64,000 bases of DNA from Axinella damicornis. Its lineage: Eukaryota; Porifera; Demospongiae; Axinellida; Axinellidae. This document shows positions 48,155 through 61,095 of the stretch, one piece after another. The stretch spans positions 20,486,140 through 20,550,139 of the forward strand of contig OZ007507.1 of NCBI GenBank assembly GCA_963931865.1, read 5' to 3'. The position numbers were made by a program, and so were the translations under genes. The notes under the pieces were generated by a model that ran no database searches, was not told the DNA's origin, and saw only the letters and a program-made list of their open reading frames with translations. Numbering within the stretch: the stretch's first letter is position 1; every line of letters begins with the position of its first letter.

Positions 48155-50901
48155 ATGGAAGACACCGTCGGTTGGTGCGTTCATATCCACCCTGTGGCAC
48201 TCTTCACAGTCGTAGATAGCTACGAGCGACGGCAGGAGAGCTCGAAGCGAGTGATCGGGACGCTGCTGGGCTCGAGAGAGAAAGGTGTGGTGGAGATCAG
48301 GAGCGGTTATGCCGTACCGCACAATGAGACCGAGGAAGAGGTAAGCCGGTCGTCAGGGTTCGCTGGGGTCCACTTGTGCAGCGGACCAGCAGCATCACTG
48401 TGGGGAACTTGTAGTTGCTTACGTACCTACAGTATCAAATAATATGGAAAGTCTTAATTGAGGGGATTACACATTTCCACCTGTCGTCTGAGTTACCCTC
48501 CCCCTCACCTCCACCACTGTACCTTAAGGCTTGGTAAATGCCCAGCATGCCCAGTAGTCTCTTCCCACAGCGATCGCGAGTGGGCCCAGTAGTACCCCCC
48601 ATCAGTGCATCCCCTCCCCCGCACTGTCCAAAGTGCCCCTCAGCAGTGTTCTGCAATACATTCCTCGGCTATGAGCAGTGTTTACTGACCATCACTTCCT
48701 CCCCTCTGTCAGGTAGCAGTGGACATGGACTTCAACAGTGAGATGCTCAAGCTGCACCAGAGAGTCAATCCCAGTGAAGTGGTCGTGGGATGGTAAGGAT
48801 GTTGGCGTGAGATGTTGATAGTAAATTGTGGGAATGCAACGGAAGAATTTTGTGTTGTTCAAATACCGGCTAGTGTACACAGATGTACACCATGTGGCCT
48901 AACAAGTGGACCGAACCAAGGCTGCGTACGGCTGTGTGCCACATTTCTTGCACGTCAAGTGCATATACATGTACTTGAGAGGTTCAGGCAATTGATGTCA
49001 TTCTCAATTACTAGTGCAAACTACAAGCCAATTAGTCAAGTAGGGAAATTCCCTAGCCTTGTTCCTACGCTCCCTCCTGTGTGTGCGGCGATGAACTACA
49101 TCACCGCACGCACAGGGGGGAGCCTGGAAACAAGGCTAGAAGTGCCCTACTCATTGGAGCCCCAAGTGACCAGTCTCCCTGACGATTATCAAACTGCCCA
49201 TCAAGCCTCGACTATGCTGTCTGGTGTCTGCCACCAGCAATGCTGGTGTAGCATAATCCTAGCCTCATTCCCAGGCCTCCACCCAAGAGCTTTTATTCTC
49301 TATGGAGCTGTGAGATTGATTCTGGAGGCCTAATCCTAGTCACAGGAGTCAGATTCCTCTGTGTGGTCTGTGTGATGTGAGGCTGAAGTGGTTTGGTAGG
49401 GATACGGTCTCAAACCTCACAGAGAATCCCATCGTGCAGGTACTCCACAAGCCCCGAGGTCACAATGCACTCCGTCCTGGTGCACGACTATTACTCTCGG
49501 CTGGACACTAATGCTGTGTTTATCATCGTGGACACTTCTCTCAAAAGTGGACGCCTCGACATCAAAGCCCACATGCGGTACGTTGCGTACATGTAGATAC
49601 ACTTCCTGCTACACGGCTCCTCACGCGATTGGATGACACAGTGTGCATGTGTGTGGGTGCGTGATTACAAGCGTGTGTGTGCTTGCGTGTATGCTTGTGT
49701 GTGTGTGCGTGCATGCTTGTGTGAAGGTTTGCCAAATGGAAAAGACCAACACTAATTAGCCCTCTTATGCATACACCCCCCCCCCCCCCCCCCCCCCCCC
49801 CCCGAACACACACACACAGGTCAAAGGTGGGCCTCCCTGGTAAGACAGAAGGAACAATCTTCACCCCATTACTGTGTGAAGTGGTGTACTTTGAACCCGA
49901 GAGGGTTGGTGTAGAAATGCTTCAGCAGGTGAAGCAGGACAGCTGTGGCATTGCTCCTGTCCTGTCAGACTTCATGAGGATTGAGAGGTGAGTGGGATGT
50001 ACTCCAAGTGGGTGTGGCATGTTTTGTTCAGCCATTTTGATGATTTGTGCATCTTCGTTCCAAGTCCTGCTGTAGGGATGATTGATGCGAGCTACTGTTC
50101 ACGTGTTCTCCCGTTCCTTCCCCTCCAGAGCAGCAGATACTATTGATCAGATGTTAGAAAAACTATTGGAATATGTAGACAATGTCATTGTGAGTCAAGA
50201 TTGCTGCTGCCATTTTATCCTCTCCGTACAAATTTTATGTATTCCTCCCTCTTCTCCCCCCCCCCCCCCCCCCCCCCCCCTCCCCCCTCTCCCTCTTCTC
50301 CCCCTCCCCTCTCCCTCCCTCTTCCTCTCCTCTCCCCCTTGATCACTCCCTCCCCTAAAGGCTGGGAAGCTCCCACCAAACAGTACAGTTGGCCGCTTGC
50401 TAATGGAGACAATATCACGCGTTCCCAAGTTTGACGGGCCCAAATTTGATGCAATGCTCAATTCCACAATGCAGGCAAGCACTAGTAGTGTTGTTGCCAT
50501 AGTCACCAGCAGAACTGCTATACTGAAACAAGTGGTAGTAGCTGACATTTTGCATTAGTGTTTTGCTTAGAGCTGGTAACATGTGTTAACTATTCACACA
50601 CACACACCCATCCACATGCACACACCACACACACCCATACACATGCACACTCACACACCCATCCATACACATGCACACACACCCATACACATGCACACAC
50701 CACACACACCCATACACATGCACACTCACACACACCCATCCATACACATGCACACACCACACACACCCATACACATGCACACACACACCATACTCACACA
50801 CCTCACTCACACCACAGGATCTCTTAATGGTAGTATACCTTGCTAACCTGACAAAGACTCAGCTGACTTTGGGGGAAAGTCTGCAACATATCCCCTCGTG
50901 A
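48155..50901 (+). CDS. EIF3F: Translation initiation factor eIF3 subunit F, seven exons, complete
   Basis: An MPN-domain subunit of the eIF3 complex that acts on the 40S ribosome. Exons: 48155-48340, 48713-48792, 49440-49577, 49820-49987, 50129-50189, 50361-50474, 50818-50901 (TGA); 276 residues. The MPN core is clear: VHIHPVALFTVVDSYERR, RVIGTLLGS, YAVPHNE, VAVDMDF, VVGWYST, VLVHDYYSR and FIIVDTSL. As in the family, the JAMM metalloprotease motif is not intact. The C-terminal helices end DLLMVVYLANLTKTQLTLGE. Intron 6 uses a GC donor (ATGCAG then GCAAGC); the other introns are GT-AG. The protein starts almost at the MPN domain and lacks the long Pro/Ala-rich N-terminus of mammalian eIF3f. 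Confidence 0.96.
49054..49138. mobile_element. TAGCCTTG-variant inverted-repeat element in EIF3F intron 2
   Basis: TAGCCTTGTTCC to GGAAACAAGGCTA, with an inner stem CTCCCTCCTGTGTGTGCGG. The flanks GAAATTCCC and GAAGTGCCC match at seven of nine. Confidence 0.75.
49260..49332. mobile_element. TAGCCTCA-variant remnant in EIF3F intron 2
   Basis: TAGCCTCATTCCCAGGCCTCC is followed by a weak inverted copy (GGAGGCCTA). TAATCC flanks both sides. Confidence 0.55.
49771..49803. repeat. Poly-C tract near EIF3F exon 4 acceptor
   Basis: About 33 C residues lie 16 bases before exon 4. Similar homopolymer C or G tracts occur at 2070-2098, 16511-16534, 47160-47177, 50257-50281 and 59359-59374, mostly inside introns near splice acceptors. 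Confidence 0.9.
50599..50815. repeat. CACACCCATACACATG-type tandem repeat
   Basis: Degenerate repeats of ACACACCCATACACATGCAC fill EIF3F intron 6 up to the exon 7 acceptor. Confidence 0.9.
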
Positions 50902-51401
50902 ACACCAGACTGTTCACCATCCTGTGCATAATTTTTAAAATGAAGTATTTGAGGGGCTCAATTGACCGAGGTATTTTAAGGGTTGTCAAGTCAACATTGT
51001 GTCTTGATGCCTGTCAGTAACACAGGTAGACACATAATCAAACTTCAAACACACCCCCTGCACCCCTTCATGGCCTGGCTAAGCCTCGTCTGCACCCGTA
51101 TTTTAAGGGTTGTCAAGTCAACATTGTGTCTTGATGCCTGTCAGTAACACAGGTAGACACATAATCAAACTTCAAACACACCCCCTGCACCCCTTCATGG
51201 CCTGGCTAAGCCTTGTCTGCACCCCTTCATGGCCTGGCTAAGCCTTGTCTTGGAGCTGTTACATATCCAGGAATCAAAATTGATGTAGGGCTCAGCAGAA
51301 AATTATAAAATGCATGAGTGATTGTATAACATATGGACATGAGTGTAGCTGTAGCAACATAATCTGCAGTTGGTGGCATTGTTGAGAAGAGAACCATCAT
51401 G
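50902..51401. other. Convergent intergenic region between EIF3F and TRAPPC10
   Basis: 500 bp shared by two converging 3' ends. It holds a tandem duplication of about 125 bp (50975-51100 and 51100-51225, from GTATTTTAAGGGTTGTCAAG to GGCCTGGCTAAGCC) and a third partial copy to about 51250. No gene seen. Confidence 0.8.
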
Positions 51402-54248
51402 TTAGAATCTGACGCTCGGAGTCACATTGACAATGCCCCCATACGACAGGTTGTACACCTGAGCGTTGGTCAGTTGGACCAGCTCAATGTCTGATACCTC
51501 ATCTGGGCTCGGAGATGAGACAGGGTCAAAATCATCAGGGCACTTGTAAAGGGTCAATGTGGGCAGGGGGAGGGGCCCTGTTGCATTGGGGGAGACGAGA
51601 AGAATCAGTTCCACTGTCTGACCGGGTGTGGGTGCATTCATCACTCCGGTCCTGCTGTCCAGCATAGCCCAGTGTCTCCCCTCAATGTGGACACTGTAGT
51701 ACAGTTTCTTTGGCAGCTGTTTGGAGAACTGGGTAACATTCTTGACAGCGTATCGCAGGATGGAGGACCGCGATGTGATCACTATCGCAGCCTCCTTGAT
51801 CGGTTCAACCACCCCTCGTATCTCGTACAGAGTCTGTGCAGAGAGGAGGATAGCATCAATTGTCACTGAACACTGTACGATGACCATGGTAAACCAATCA
51901 GATGCGAGCTTTATAAACCACTACACTACCCACCCCCTCCCCACCCTCCCCCACCGACCCCCCACCCCCTCCCCTCCCACCGACCCACCCTCCCCCACCC
52001 ACCCCCTCCCACCAACCCACCGACCCACCCTCCCCCACCCACTAATAAACCTGCATTCTTGAAGGACTGAAGTGGAACTCGTACTCCTGGTCCAAAGTCT
52101 CCTGAGAAGAAAACAGCAAATTAAATGTGACAATAGCACCACTTCATATTTCACTTGCCAATCTTGGGCAGTTTCGACCATTTGCAATATCTCTACACTG
52201 TGAGCACTGAAGTAGGTCGCACACTGGTTCAGATCTGGCCTCCTCCCCACTCGAGCGTACCTTTCCATCAATGACTGGTCTGCACTTGAGATGAAAGGAG
52301 CCCCGAGATTTCTCCCCAACAGTAGGAGTGGCTGTGGGTCAGGTGACCAGCATACAGCTGTTCAATGCAACTGTACAACTATCATGTGACTACCGTGTGC
52401 ATGGTTATGTGGCTATCAGATACATGACTGTAAAATGTGAATCTGTGATCACATGCAATTTTCACTGCTGTCATGTGACTATCATGTGGTTATCATGTGA
52501 CAATTCCCACCTGGTCCAACTTGCCAGATGCAGGAGTAGCTCTCATGAGGGTACAGTACCTGACACAACAGCAAACAGTCATGTCAAAGACTACCAGACA
52601 ATTAAAATGAAGCTATGATTATTGTTAACAGGCTGCTACGCCCACTCCCATGCCTACCGCAGGCAATTCTCCATGTAGGCGGGTCAGCTCCAGGTCAGTG
52701 GAAATGCTGGAGTTGCCGAGGGCAACTGGCAACAGACATGTGTTCTCAAGCAACAGCTGTAGGAAGGTGCTGTAGTGTGCGTGTGTGTATGATTACAGTA
52801 AGGACAAGCACACTTTTCCCACTCCTCCCTCCCCCTCCCTCCCTCCACCTCACCTCCTTCCTTCCACTGCTCCCTCCCCTCCGCCTTACCTCCTCCCCTC
52901 CGCCTTACCTCCTCCCCTCCGCCTTACCTCCTCCCCTCCGCCTTACCTCCTCCCTCCCCACCCCTCCCTCCCCCTCCACTGCTCCCTCCCCTCCACCTTA
53001 CCTCCTCCCTCCCCACCCCTAACTCCCCTCCCCTCCCTCCCCACCCTTCCCTCCCCCTCCCCTCCCTCCTCTTCCCCTCCCTCCCCACCATTCCCTCCCT
53101 ACCCCTCCTCCTCCCCACCGCTCCCCTCCCTCCCCTAACCTCCTTCCAGCTGAGTGTTCCTTGACCGTCAGAGTAATGGGCTCGTACACTAACAGTGGTA
53201 TCCTAGCAACGTGAACAGGAGACAACCAATCACAGCAGACCTGCATCTGAGGGAGGTGGAAACACTAAGCTGTGAGTCGTGCCCCCACACCTGGATGTGC
53301 TGTTTACCTCATGTTGCCAAGCACATGAATGTGATTGGTCAGTCTGGTCATGTGACCCGGCCACACCCACCAGACTACCGGAGAAGGAGTTGGGTTGCAT
53401 CGAGGAGACAAGGAGAGTCAAGGGAACTCCAAGCTCCGAGTCTTGTGCGATTGCGGGAAGCTGGACTGCGAGTTCTCTGGTACCATCCGGACCGTTGTCA
53501 TGGTGAGAAGCATTGCTGTCTGCGGTACAAGGACAGTGGGATATAGCTCACACGATAGTCACATGATGATCACATGACAATCATTACTATGGAGACCACA
53601 ATACTGTGCCTTCACCACAGAACACTTGAGACCATACAATATACGACTGGTAGCAATTGCCATGGCAATATTGACGTAGGCTCATCAGGAGCTCAATATT
53701 ATTTTACCTGTGGTGCTACAATGCACAGGGTGGCTGGTGACAATCCGAATGCTTGCGTTCTCTGGGACACTCGTATCACTGCCTGTCTTCAATGTTAAAG
53801 TGCAGTTCTGTGGATATCCGGCGAGGAACACTGCGTGCGTGTGTGTGTATAAACTATGTTGAGGCACACTGGTGTTGCACGAGATGATTCATGAATACGT
53901 TGTCTTGAATTACGCAACAGAATACACTGTGGGGCTCTTACATGTACCTCTCATATCTGGCACCAGCCCCGTGTCCAGGACGACCCGGGTAGGCTCCACG
54001 GCGATGCAGTGGTGCAGGCGGCTGGAGGCAGACACTGTGTGTACAAAGTCCAGTGAGCCCCACTTCAAACTGACCTTGTGAGGGAAATAGTCTCCCGCCA
54101 CCTTCGTCTGAAGTGGGGAGACCAATTGGAACAAGGAAAGGTGGCTACTGACATATACCAGTGTATAATCATCAGTTTATGTGTGTGACAATATCTGTGC
54201 GAGAGTGTATGTGTGCTGGTATCTGTGTATGTGTGTGTTGTGTGTGTG

Positions 54249-54295
<47 letters not shown>

Positions 54296-57200
54296 GCGTG
54301 TGTGCGTGTGCGTGTGTTTGTGTGTGTGTGTGTGTTTGTGTGTGCGCTGTGCCCCTCACACACCTCTCCCGAGACCATGATCCGGTTCTCCCCGGGCTGT
54401 AACTTCACCCTCATGGTCATCAGCATGAACTCTGGTACCTTCCCCCTCCGGTCCTCCCCTCCCTCCCCCTCTCCGGCTATATCCGCACTCCTAATGTGCG
54501 TCACCAGGTTCGCGGTGGACCGCAGTTTGGTATGCTGTCCAATTGGCCTGGAATGGGGATGCTGGGACGTGTCCAATTCCAGATCCAAGTCCTCCAGGTT
54601 TCCCAGTGAGGTGAGCGGACACGGAGGGGTCTTCTGCAAGGGACTGTTATTGGAGCCAGGGGTGCTCTCCAATTGGAGTGGTTTACTATCGTTTGAGGAA
54701 TGCAGCAGTAGCGAGGCTATGACTGGTCTCATGTCCTGTCAGAGGGGAGGAGAAGGGGAAGGAGGGAGAGGAGAGGGATGGGAGGCGGAAGAGGGGAGGG
54801 GAATGAAGGTGAGGATCGAAGGAAGGGGTGGGAGGGAGAGGGAGAGGAGGCCAGGGCGGGAGGAGGGAGGAATGTTCCTAAATTGTAGTAGAAACTTAAT
54901 AACTACATGTAGCAATGGGCTTTCACTTCGTGTTGACTTCTGATTGGTGGAATCAACTATGCTGTAGAGTACATGCACGCAAATGTACCTTAGGCCCGTT
55001 GTATCTCACAACTAGCTCCGCCTTGATTGCTTCCTCCACGGTATAAGTGTATCTCCCTCCTCCCCCTCCTCCTCCTCCTCCGCCTCCTCCTCCTCCCGCC
55101 CCTCCTCCTCCCTCTCGGAAGTGGATGGCCACCAACTCAAGAATTGGCTCCCAATTCAGGATCTTCTGATAAGCTGCAGATCATATGAAGGTCATGTGAC
55201 AGTCATGTGACTCATCACATCTGGAGCCAATGAGGGTTCAAATAGCTTCGTTCCTAGGCCTCGTACTGAGGTTAGGCCTCAACTGGTGACGTGGAAAATA
55301 TGTTCCTTCAATACAAATTCATCCAATGTGCATATTAACTTATGGGTGGACCCTGAGACGCTGTGAGACCATGACACAGCAAATTGGGGCATGAAGTACG
55401 AATGCTGAGAAGCCCTTTATGTGGGTGTGACGTTTGTAGGACGAACTCAAAATTTAAGCACTATTTACATACGGTACGTGTCAGTGTAAGGGCAATGCTA
55501 TGTGACTTACGGGATCTCTGTGAGATGAGCATGAGGCTGTCGAGCCACTTGCAAGGGTCGTGACCTGCACCAGGGTAGGCTGGGAGGGACGCCAGCAACA
55601 ACATGGTGGTCACATGTCTGTGCACGGTCAGGGAAATAGCAGCTGCACACACACTCTCAACCAGGAGTGACTGGTAGCTATGAGGTTAACCACTGAGGTA
55701 GCCATTAGATTAACCCCTGAGGTAGCCACGAAGTTAACCCGAGGTAGCCATGAGGTTGACCCCTGAGGTAGTGATTAGATTAACCCCTGAGGTAGCCACG
55801 AGGTTAACCCGAGGTAGCCATGAGGTTAACCCTTGAGGTAGCTACATGTATGAGGTTATCCCTTGAGGCAACCTACACACACCACACACACACACAAACT
55901 ACACAAGGGATACTTGTCCTCCATCTTGAGTCTCATCTGGCAGTCAGCGAGGAGGGAGTAAGCCTTGGTGGACAGCTGCATCCACTGGTCCTCAGAGTAG
56001 AACTTGCAGATGTCGCTCAGGAGATCCTCTGCCTCGTCAACCAGACCTAGGTCCCTGAGAGAGGTTTGTGATATATATTTTACTGAAGTGTACAGGATAC
56101 CCATTACAGAGCATGAGTTACCATTCTTATATCACATAGTTTACTGACTTCTACAGCAATATACAAGGAGTATACAAACCTATGGAACTGAGCCATCATA
56201 GTACCGACCCTGAAGGCCATTCTTCTCCTCCCAGCATGCTTGAACGCCCCAATCACCATCTCTCCCAGTGTCTGAGGGGAGAGGGACGGAGGGAGGGAGG
56301 GAGGTGGAGAGGAGTGAGAGAGGGAGGTGGAGGGAGGAGTGAGAGAGTGAGAGAGGTGGAGGGAGGGAGGTGAGGGGGGGAATGAGACAGGGAGGAGTGA
56401 GAGAGGGAGGTGGAGTGAGGGAGGGTGGAAGAAAGGCTTGGAGGAGGTACATTACATTGTTACTGTGGTAGTAAACAAGTGGTTGAAACCTTGGATCCTG
56501 AAATCAATAAGCACCCACTGCCATACTGACCAACACCATGCACTGACGCCAGTACGGTGATGCAAAGAGTGTATCTACACGAAACATGAACCAATCAGAC
56601 GGAAACATCCTACCAGATATGCCGTGTGGAATGCTTTTCTGTTGTTCAGAATCTCTTTCAGTTTCTGACCCTGATCCTCCATCCCATCCACAGACTTCAC
56701 ATCTAGGTCATGTGACAATCATGTGACAGTACAGGGCAGGATAACACTATCATGTGACGTGTCACATCTAGGGTCATGTGACATCCCTTACCCTCCCTTT
56801 GGACAAGTGTAATCCCAGACGTAATCCGACCGATGAGGACTCTGTCGTGGTTCTGGATGTTGGAGGAGGGCATCAGACCGCACAGGACACCGATGGCATG
56901 CAGCTGTGGAGGCAGGAGGACACAGAGCACTCATTCTTAACACACAACATCTACGTTCATCTATCTATCTGTTTTGGAGGTGCCACGCTATGTATCGCTT
57001 TGTCTACCCGGGGTATCACAATATAGGAATCATGTCTTGGGTGTGCTCTAGCTGTTGTGGCAGCCTCCTCTCAACTAGTCACACTCATACAATATATCCA
57101 CCCGCATAGATACATGTAGATTACTGCTGCCATGATAATTGTAGTACCAATATGCACATGTATCATTTTGAAGAGGGAGAACTTGTGACCACTACAAGCA

Positions 57201-58950
57201 ATGACAAACTGGCGGTGAGGATGGCCTGGGAACAAGGCCACATCAACTCCACCTCTGCTACCTTTGTCAGGGCATAGTTCCAGAGCTCGGCACGCACGAG
57301 GAGGAGGGAAGAGGTGGCCGAGATCAGACTGTCCGCACTGATGCGCATCATGATTGCCTGGATGGCCTCGTTGCAAGTCATGTACGCCCAGCAGTCAAAC
57401 GCTCCTTCAGGCAGGGAGAGCTGCGTGGGTGTGCATGCGTGGGTGTGTGCATGTGTGAGTGTGTGCATGTGTGTGCATAATGGTATTTCAATCAACAAAA
57501 CTTAAAATTCAGGTGCACTTGCAGCCTCATTCCCAGGCTGTCTCCCGCTCCATCTCTAGCCGCATACGTGACCTTTGAACTGACCGTTCAGAGGTCACGT
57601 ATGAGGCTAGAAACGGAGTGGCAGACAGCCCAGGAACGAGGCTATTACACCACCCACCTCGAGCAGCTTGATCTGCCTGGCCATGCAGTGCAGGGTCTCG
57701 ATGGTGAGCTCTGACACGGTCCAGGCACGCTGTAGCTCAAACAGGAGGTGGGAGATTCGTCCCAGGAGGAACGTGTGGGTGTGGAGGAGAGGGGAGGAGC
57801 CCGCCTGAATCACCGGGAGATACTGGACAAGGAGGAACAGGACAGTACTGGAAAGATGTTTTGAGTCATGTGTGGTTACAAGCAATGATTTCTGAGAGGC
57901 ATTGCAGCCGATGATCAGAGGTAAAGAGGAGGGGAGGATGGAAGCTAAGGATGGGAGGAGTGGTGTGGGAGGGAGGAGGGAAAGAGGGGAGAAAGTAGAG
58001 GTGAAGAGGTTAGAAGGTGGGGGGGGGGGGGGGGAGGTGGAGGTGAAGAGGTTAGAATGTGGGGGGAGGTGTGGAAGGGAGGAGCGAGAGAGAGGGGAGG
58101 AGGTGGAGGTGAAGACGTTAGAAGGAGGTGAGGGAGTAGGGAGAGGCTGATGTGCTCACCCTCCATGCAAGGTTAGTCCAGACCAGCTTGGGGTAGTCCC
58201 ATGAGGTACATGGGGCCATCCTGATCCCCTCCACCCATGCTGGGACACCCTCTCCCTTGGAGAACGTGGCCAGGGCTTCCTCAAGGTCAGCAGACGCCTC
58301 TCGGTACAGCTGCAGGGCCTCTTCATTCTGCAGAGTCATCTCGTAGGTGACCGCCAAGTTCAGCTGGGTGGGACACAGGTATGCAGGCATCAACACACAA
58401 GGGCAACCTCTCCATCCACTAGCTCACCTTTTGCACAAAGATGTCATATATGCCACCTGGTTCACATCGTGTTTCTTGTTGCCTAGCAACAGCCTCTGTC
58501 TCTTTCTCAATACCCTTGCGGAACTTTGTGAGGCAGGAGAGGTTGAGCCGAGCGGTGAAGGAGGAGAGTGAGTCCATTACACGGGCCTCCTCCGAGGATG
58601 CCAGGCGGAGCTGCAGCACACTGCGGGGAAGAAGCGAGGGAGTGAGGGATGGATGGAGGGTGGGAGGAGGACAGGGGAGGGAGGAGTAGAGGAGGAAGGG
58701 GAGGGGAGAGGTGGGATGGAGAAATAGTCCTGTTGACACTTACTCGTCTGCCTTTCCCTTGAAGTCGCTACGGATCCGATCCTCGACAGTGGTGACTGAC
58801 AAGGTGCGATGCCGCTTGGCCCTCACCTCTGCCGTGATGCAGTAGACAATGAAGCACTCTGCCTGGCCCCCACCTGCTGCTACTTGGTCATCCATCACAG
58901 AAAGCCAGTGCACAATCTGCTGCTTGTGGTGAAGGCGATAGTGGTCTGAG

Positions 58951-59007
<57 letters not shown>

Positions 59008-59014
59008 GGTGCAT

Positions 59015-59049
<35 letters not shown>

Positions 59050-60794
59050 TGTGTGTGTGTGTGCGTGTGTGTGTGTGTGTGTGTGCGTGTGCGTGTGTCA
59101 GTGTGTGTGTGTATGTGTGTGTTACTGTTGCCAAGGTAACCATTACTCAATAACACAAGGTCCCTTACTGAACACTCTGTCCAGAACGTGTGCAGTGCCG
59201 GCTGCTGGTAGAGAGGAGGCGTGTTCTGCCCTCCCCCACTGGCCTTGGCTCTGGACAGAGCTGTCGTGAGATGCACAAACTCAACGCCATCACACAGGGT
59301 ACTGAATGCAGAGCACAGGGGATCTTCTCTGCATGTGAGTGTGTGTGTGTGTGGGTGGGGGGGGGGGGGGGGGGAATGCATATCTTCTCACTCCATTAAG
59401 GAGAGTCCTGTTCCCCTCGGACGCAACCCTAGCGCCAGCAAATGCTAATAGTCTGCTGACAAGAGAAAAGTGTCTCAAGACAGTTCGCAATGTGGTGAAG
59501 AATAGAACCTACTCCACTATACACTACAGTAATCAGTACTAATCACAGAATCGGACAAGCAGTTAGCCCAAAAGAGTAGAATGAGCTTTAGGCTTGATAG
59601 TAGACCCATGGTCCAGACCTTCACACAGAAGACGGCCAGGTCAAAGTTTCATCAACATCTCATGAATTTGCCTGCCATGTTAGGTGGGTGTACGCATATT
59701 TACCCACCCTATTGCTGAATGGGAAGTTAGTTTGACCACACCCACTTTTGTGTGAAGGTCTGGCCTGTGACACTATACTATACTAGCCTGGGACAAAGGC
59801 TATGCCACACTGACACTTGTTTACACTTCACAGTCTTACTTCTGTGCGGAGGAGAGTTGATGTGCCTTCAGCCGTGCCTGGAGTTTCTTCTGCAGCACAG
59901 GGCCGATCAGATCCACGTCACCACTGACTGCAGGCAGTATGCAACACAGTTCAGCATGTACCAGTTTCAATAGTGCCATTAGGCCACACCGTACAATGCT
60001 CGGGCCTGACCAACCCCCAAAATCTGAAATCTCAACTCCCCAATATGTTTGGCAGGTACAGGCTATGATTCTACGCATACGTATTAAAATTATCCACAGT
60101 GCATGTGAGATGAAAACAATCTTCTAAAACCAGATGCAAATGTGTGGTGGAAAGCCAGTCTTGCTCCCAGACGATTTTTCGGAATGTAAAGTCTGGCCCG
60201 CGAGACTAGTGGAAAGCAGTGGAATGTTTTGTCATGAAAAGATTCATCACGCGACCCCATTATTGTCTACCTACCAACTCTGACCTGTTTGGGAGGTCTT
60301 CTAGGCCCAGCCTCGGTCACCTGGGACCGAGGCTATTCTAGGCCCAGCAACGTTGGTATGGCCTTACCCCAACCCCTGAGAGCGTGGGTGGCTGGTGGCC
60401 GAGTGGTTAAAGCATTCGACTGCTAATCGAAAGGTTGCAGGTTTGAATCCCACCATTGCCATAGGAGATTTTCTTTCTCCTAGGAGTTGACTCAGCTCTA
60501 CCCTAAAAAATGAGTAGGTGTGTTCTTGAAGGTGTTTCACCTGAAACAGTTCACACCGCATCCTTCGGAGGGGATGTAAAGCCGTCGGTCCCGGGGGACC
60601 TGGGTTCATAGGCTCTGCCTTCTCCAGGCCCTCGTTAGCCACCATTGTGGTAAACCCTTCAAGGGTAGTCAAGTGCAAGTCAAGAGATCCCCCGAGATGA
60701 CTACGCTGTACAAACCGACCAAACACGGCCCAATCTCCCATGGTAGACTACCTAACTCACTGGTGATCACCGGCTTCGGCCGCTCTTTGCCCAT
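51402..60794 (-). CDS. TRAPPC10: TRAPPC10 (TRAPPII tethering complex subunit), 24 exons
   Basis: Subunit of TRAPPII, a Golgi/endosome tether and Rab exchange factor. About 1199 residues. Exons in order: 60761-60794, 59840-59927, 59169-59328, 58744-58952, 58428-58620, 58160-58363, 57658-57822, 57262-57420, 56792-56903, 56614-56702, 56180-56271, 55914-56054, 55511-55653, 54989-55173, 54364-54735, 53948-54107, 53708-53830, 53371-53519, 53140-53246, 52658-52769, 52511-52559, 52261-52331, 52051-52101, 51402-51833. Matches to vertebrate TRAPPC10 run throughout: KPVIT then SGDVDLIGPVLQ at the start, LHTFWTECS, ARQIKLLE, GAFDCWAYMTC, GVLCGLM, FLAGYPQNCTLTLKTG, and LPLPTLTLYKCP then NAQVYNLSYGG near the end. 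Every junction is GT-AG and in phase. The exon 12-13 junction is the least certain, with alternative donors and acceptors within 60 bp. The start has an in-frame stop 24 bases upstream. Confidence 0.92.
54233..54350. repeat. (TG)n microsatellite in TRAPPC10 intron 15
   Basis: Interrupted TG run (TGTG with occasional TTTG and CGTG) abutting the exon 15 donor at 54363. Another long TG run lies at 58954-59125 in intron 3, adjacent to the exon 4 acceptor. Confidence 0.93.
55681..55870. repeat. Short tandem repeat (GAGGTAGCCATGAGGTTAACCC-like)
   Basis: Degenerate units of about 30-35 bases with core TGAGGTAGCCA(C/T)GAGGTTAAC fill the intron between exons 12 and 13 of TRAPPC10. They lie beside the uncertain junction. 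Confidence 0.88.
57522..57644. mobile_element. Inverted-repeat element in TRAPPC10 intron 7
   Basis: CAGCCTCATTCCCAGGCTGTC at the left and CAGGAACGAGGCTA at the right, with an inner stem that includes CATACGTGACCTTTGAAC as in the 608-bp elements. It is a shortened relative of those. Its right end is 13 bases from exon 7. Confidence 0.85.
60377..60682 (+). mobile_element. tRNA-derived SINE, copy 2 (tRNA-Ser-like head)
   Basis: The head has box A (TGGCCGAGTGGTTAA), an anticodon-arm-like segment with GACTGCTAATC and box B (GGTTTGAATCCC), resembling tRNA-Ser(GCU). The body from CTCAGCTCTACCC is nearly identical to the copy at 10273-10643. It lies in TRAPPC10 intron 1, antisense to the gene. Confidence 0.85.
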
Positions 60795-61095
60795 ATCGAT
60801 GGCGATCACCTCTCCTTCTCACAAAACCTCACACAGAAATTAATGGGCGTGGTCAGCAGGGATTGGTCTGGTTCCAAGACCGGTTATTCAAGGACAGCCT
60901 GGGAACCAGACTGCTTGAAATGACAAGGACCACGCCCCCCAGTACTGTCTGGCTGGTGATGCCGTCACAATTAATGTCGGTGCATGACGATGTAGTTAGT
61001 ATCAACATAGACTACGTATAGTCTATATTATCCATGGTATCAAAACATAGAGGTCAATAATTCCAGGTGGCACTACATTCAGCAGGCACTAAATA
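60795..61095. other. 301-bp spacer between TBCEL stop and TRAPPC10 start
   Basis: It must hold the TRAPPC10 promoter and the TBCEL 3' end. It contains a small hairpin-like repeat (GGTTCCAAGACCGG to CCTGGGAACCAG, 60872-60911). No canonical TATA or poly(A) signal was recognised. Confidence 0.6.

Noticed and set aside
60388..60465. A tRNA-Ser gene
   Set aside because: It is the head of the second SINE; the 3' acceptor side is replaced by SINE body sequence.
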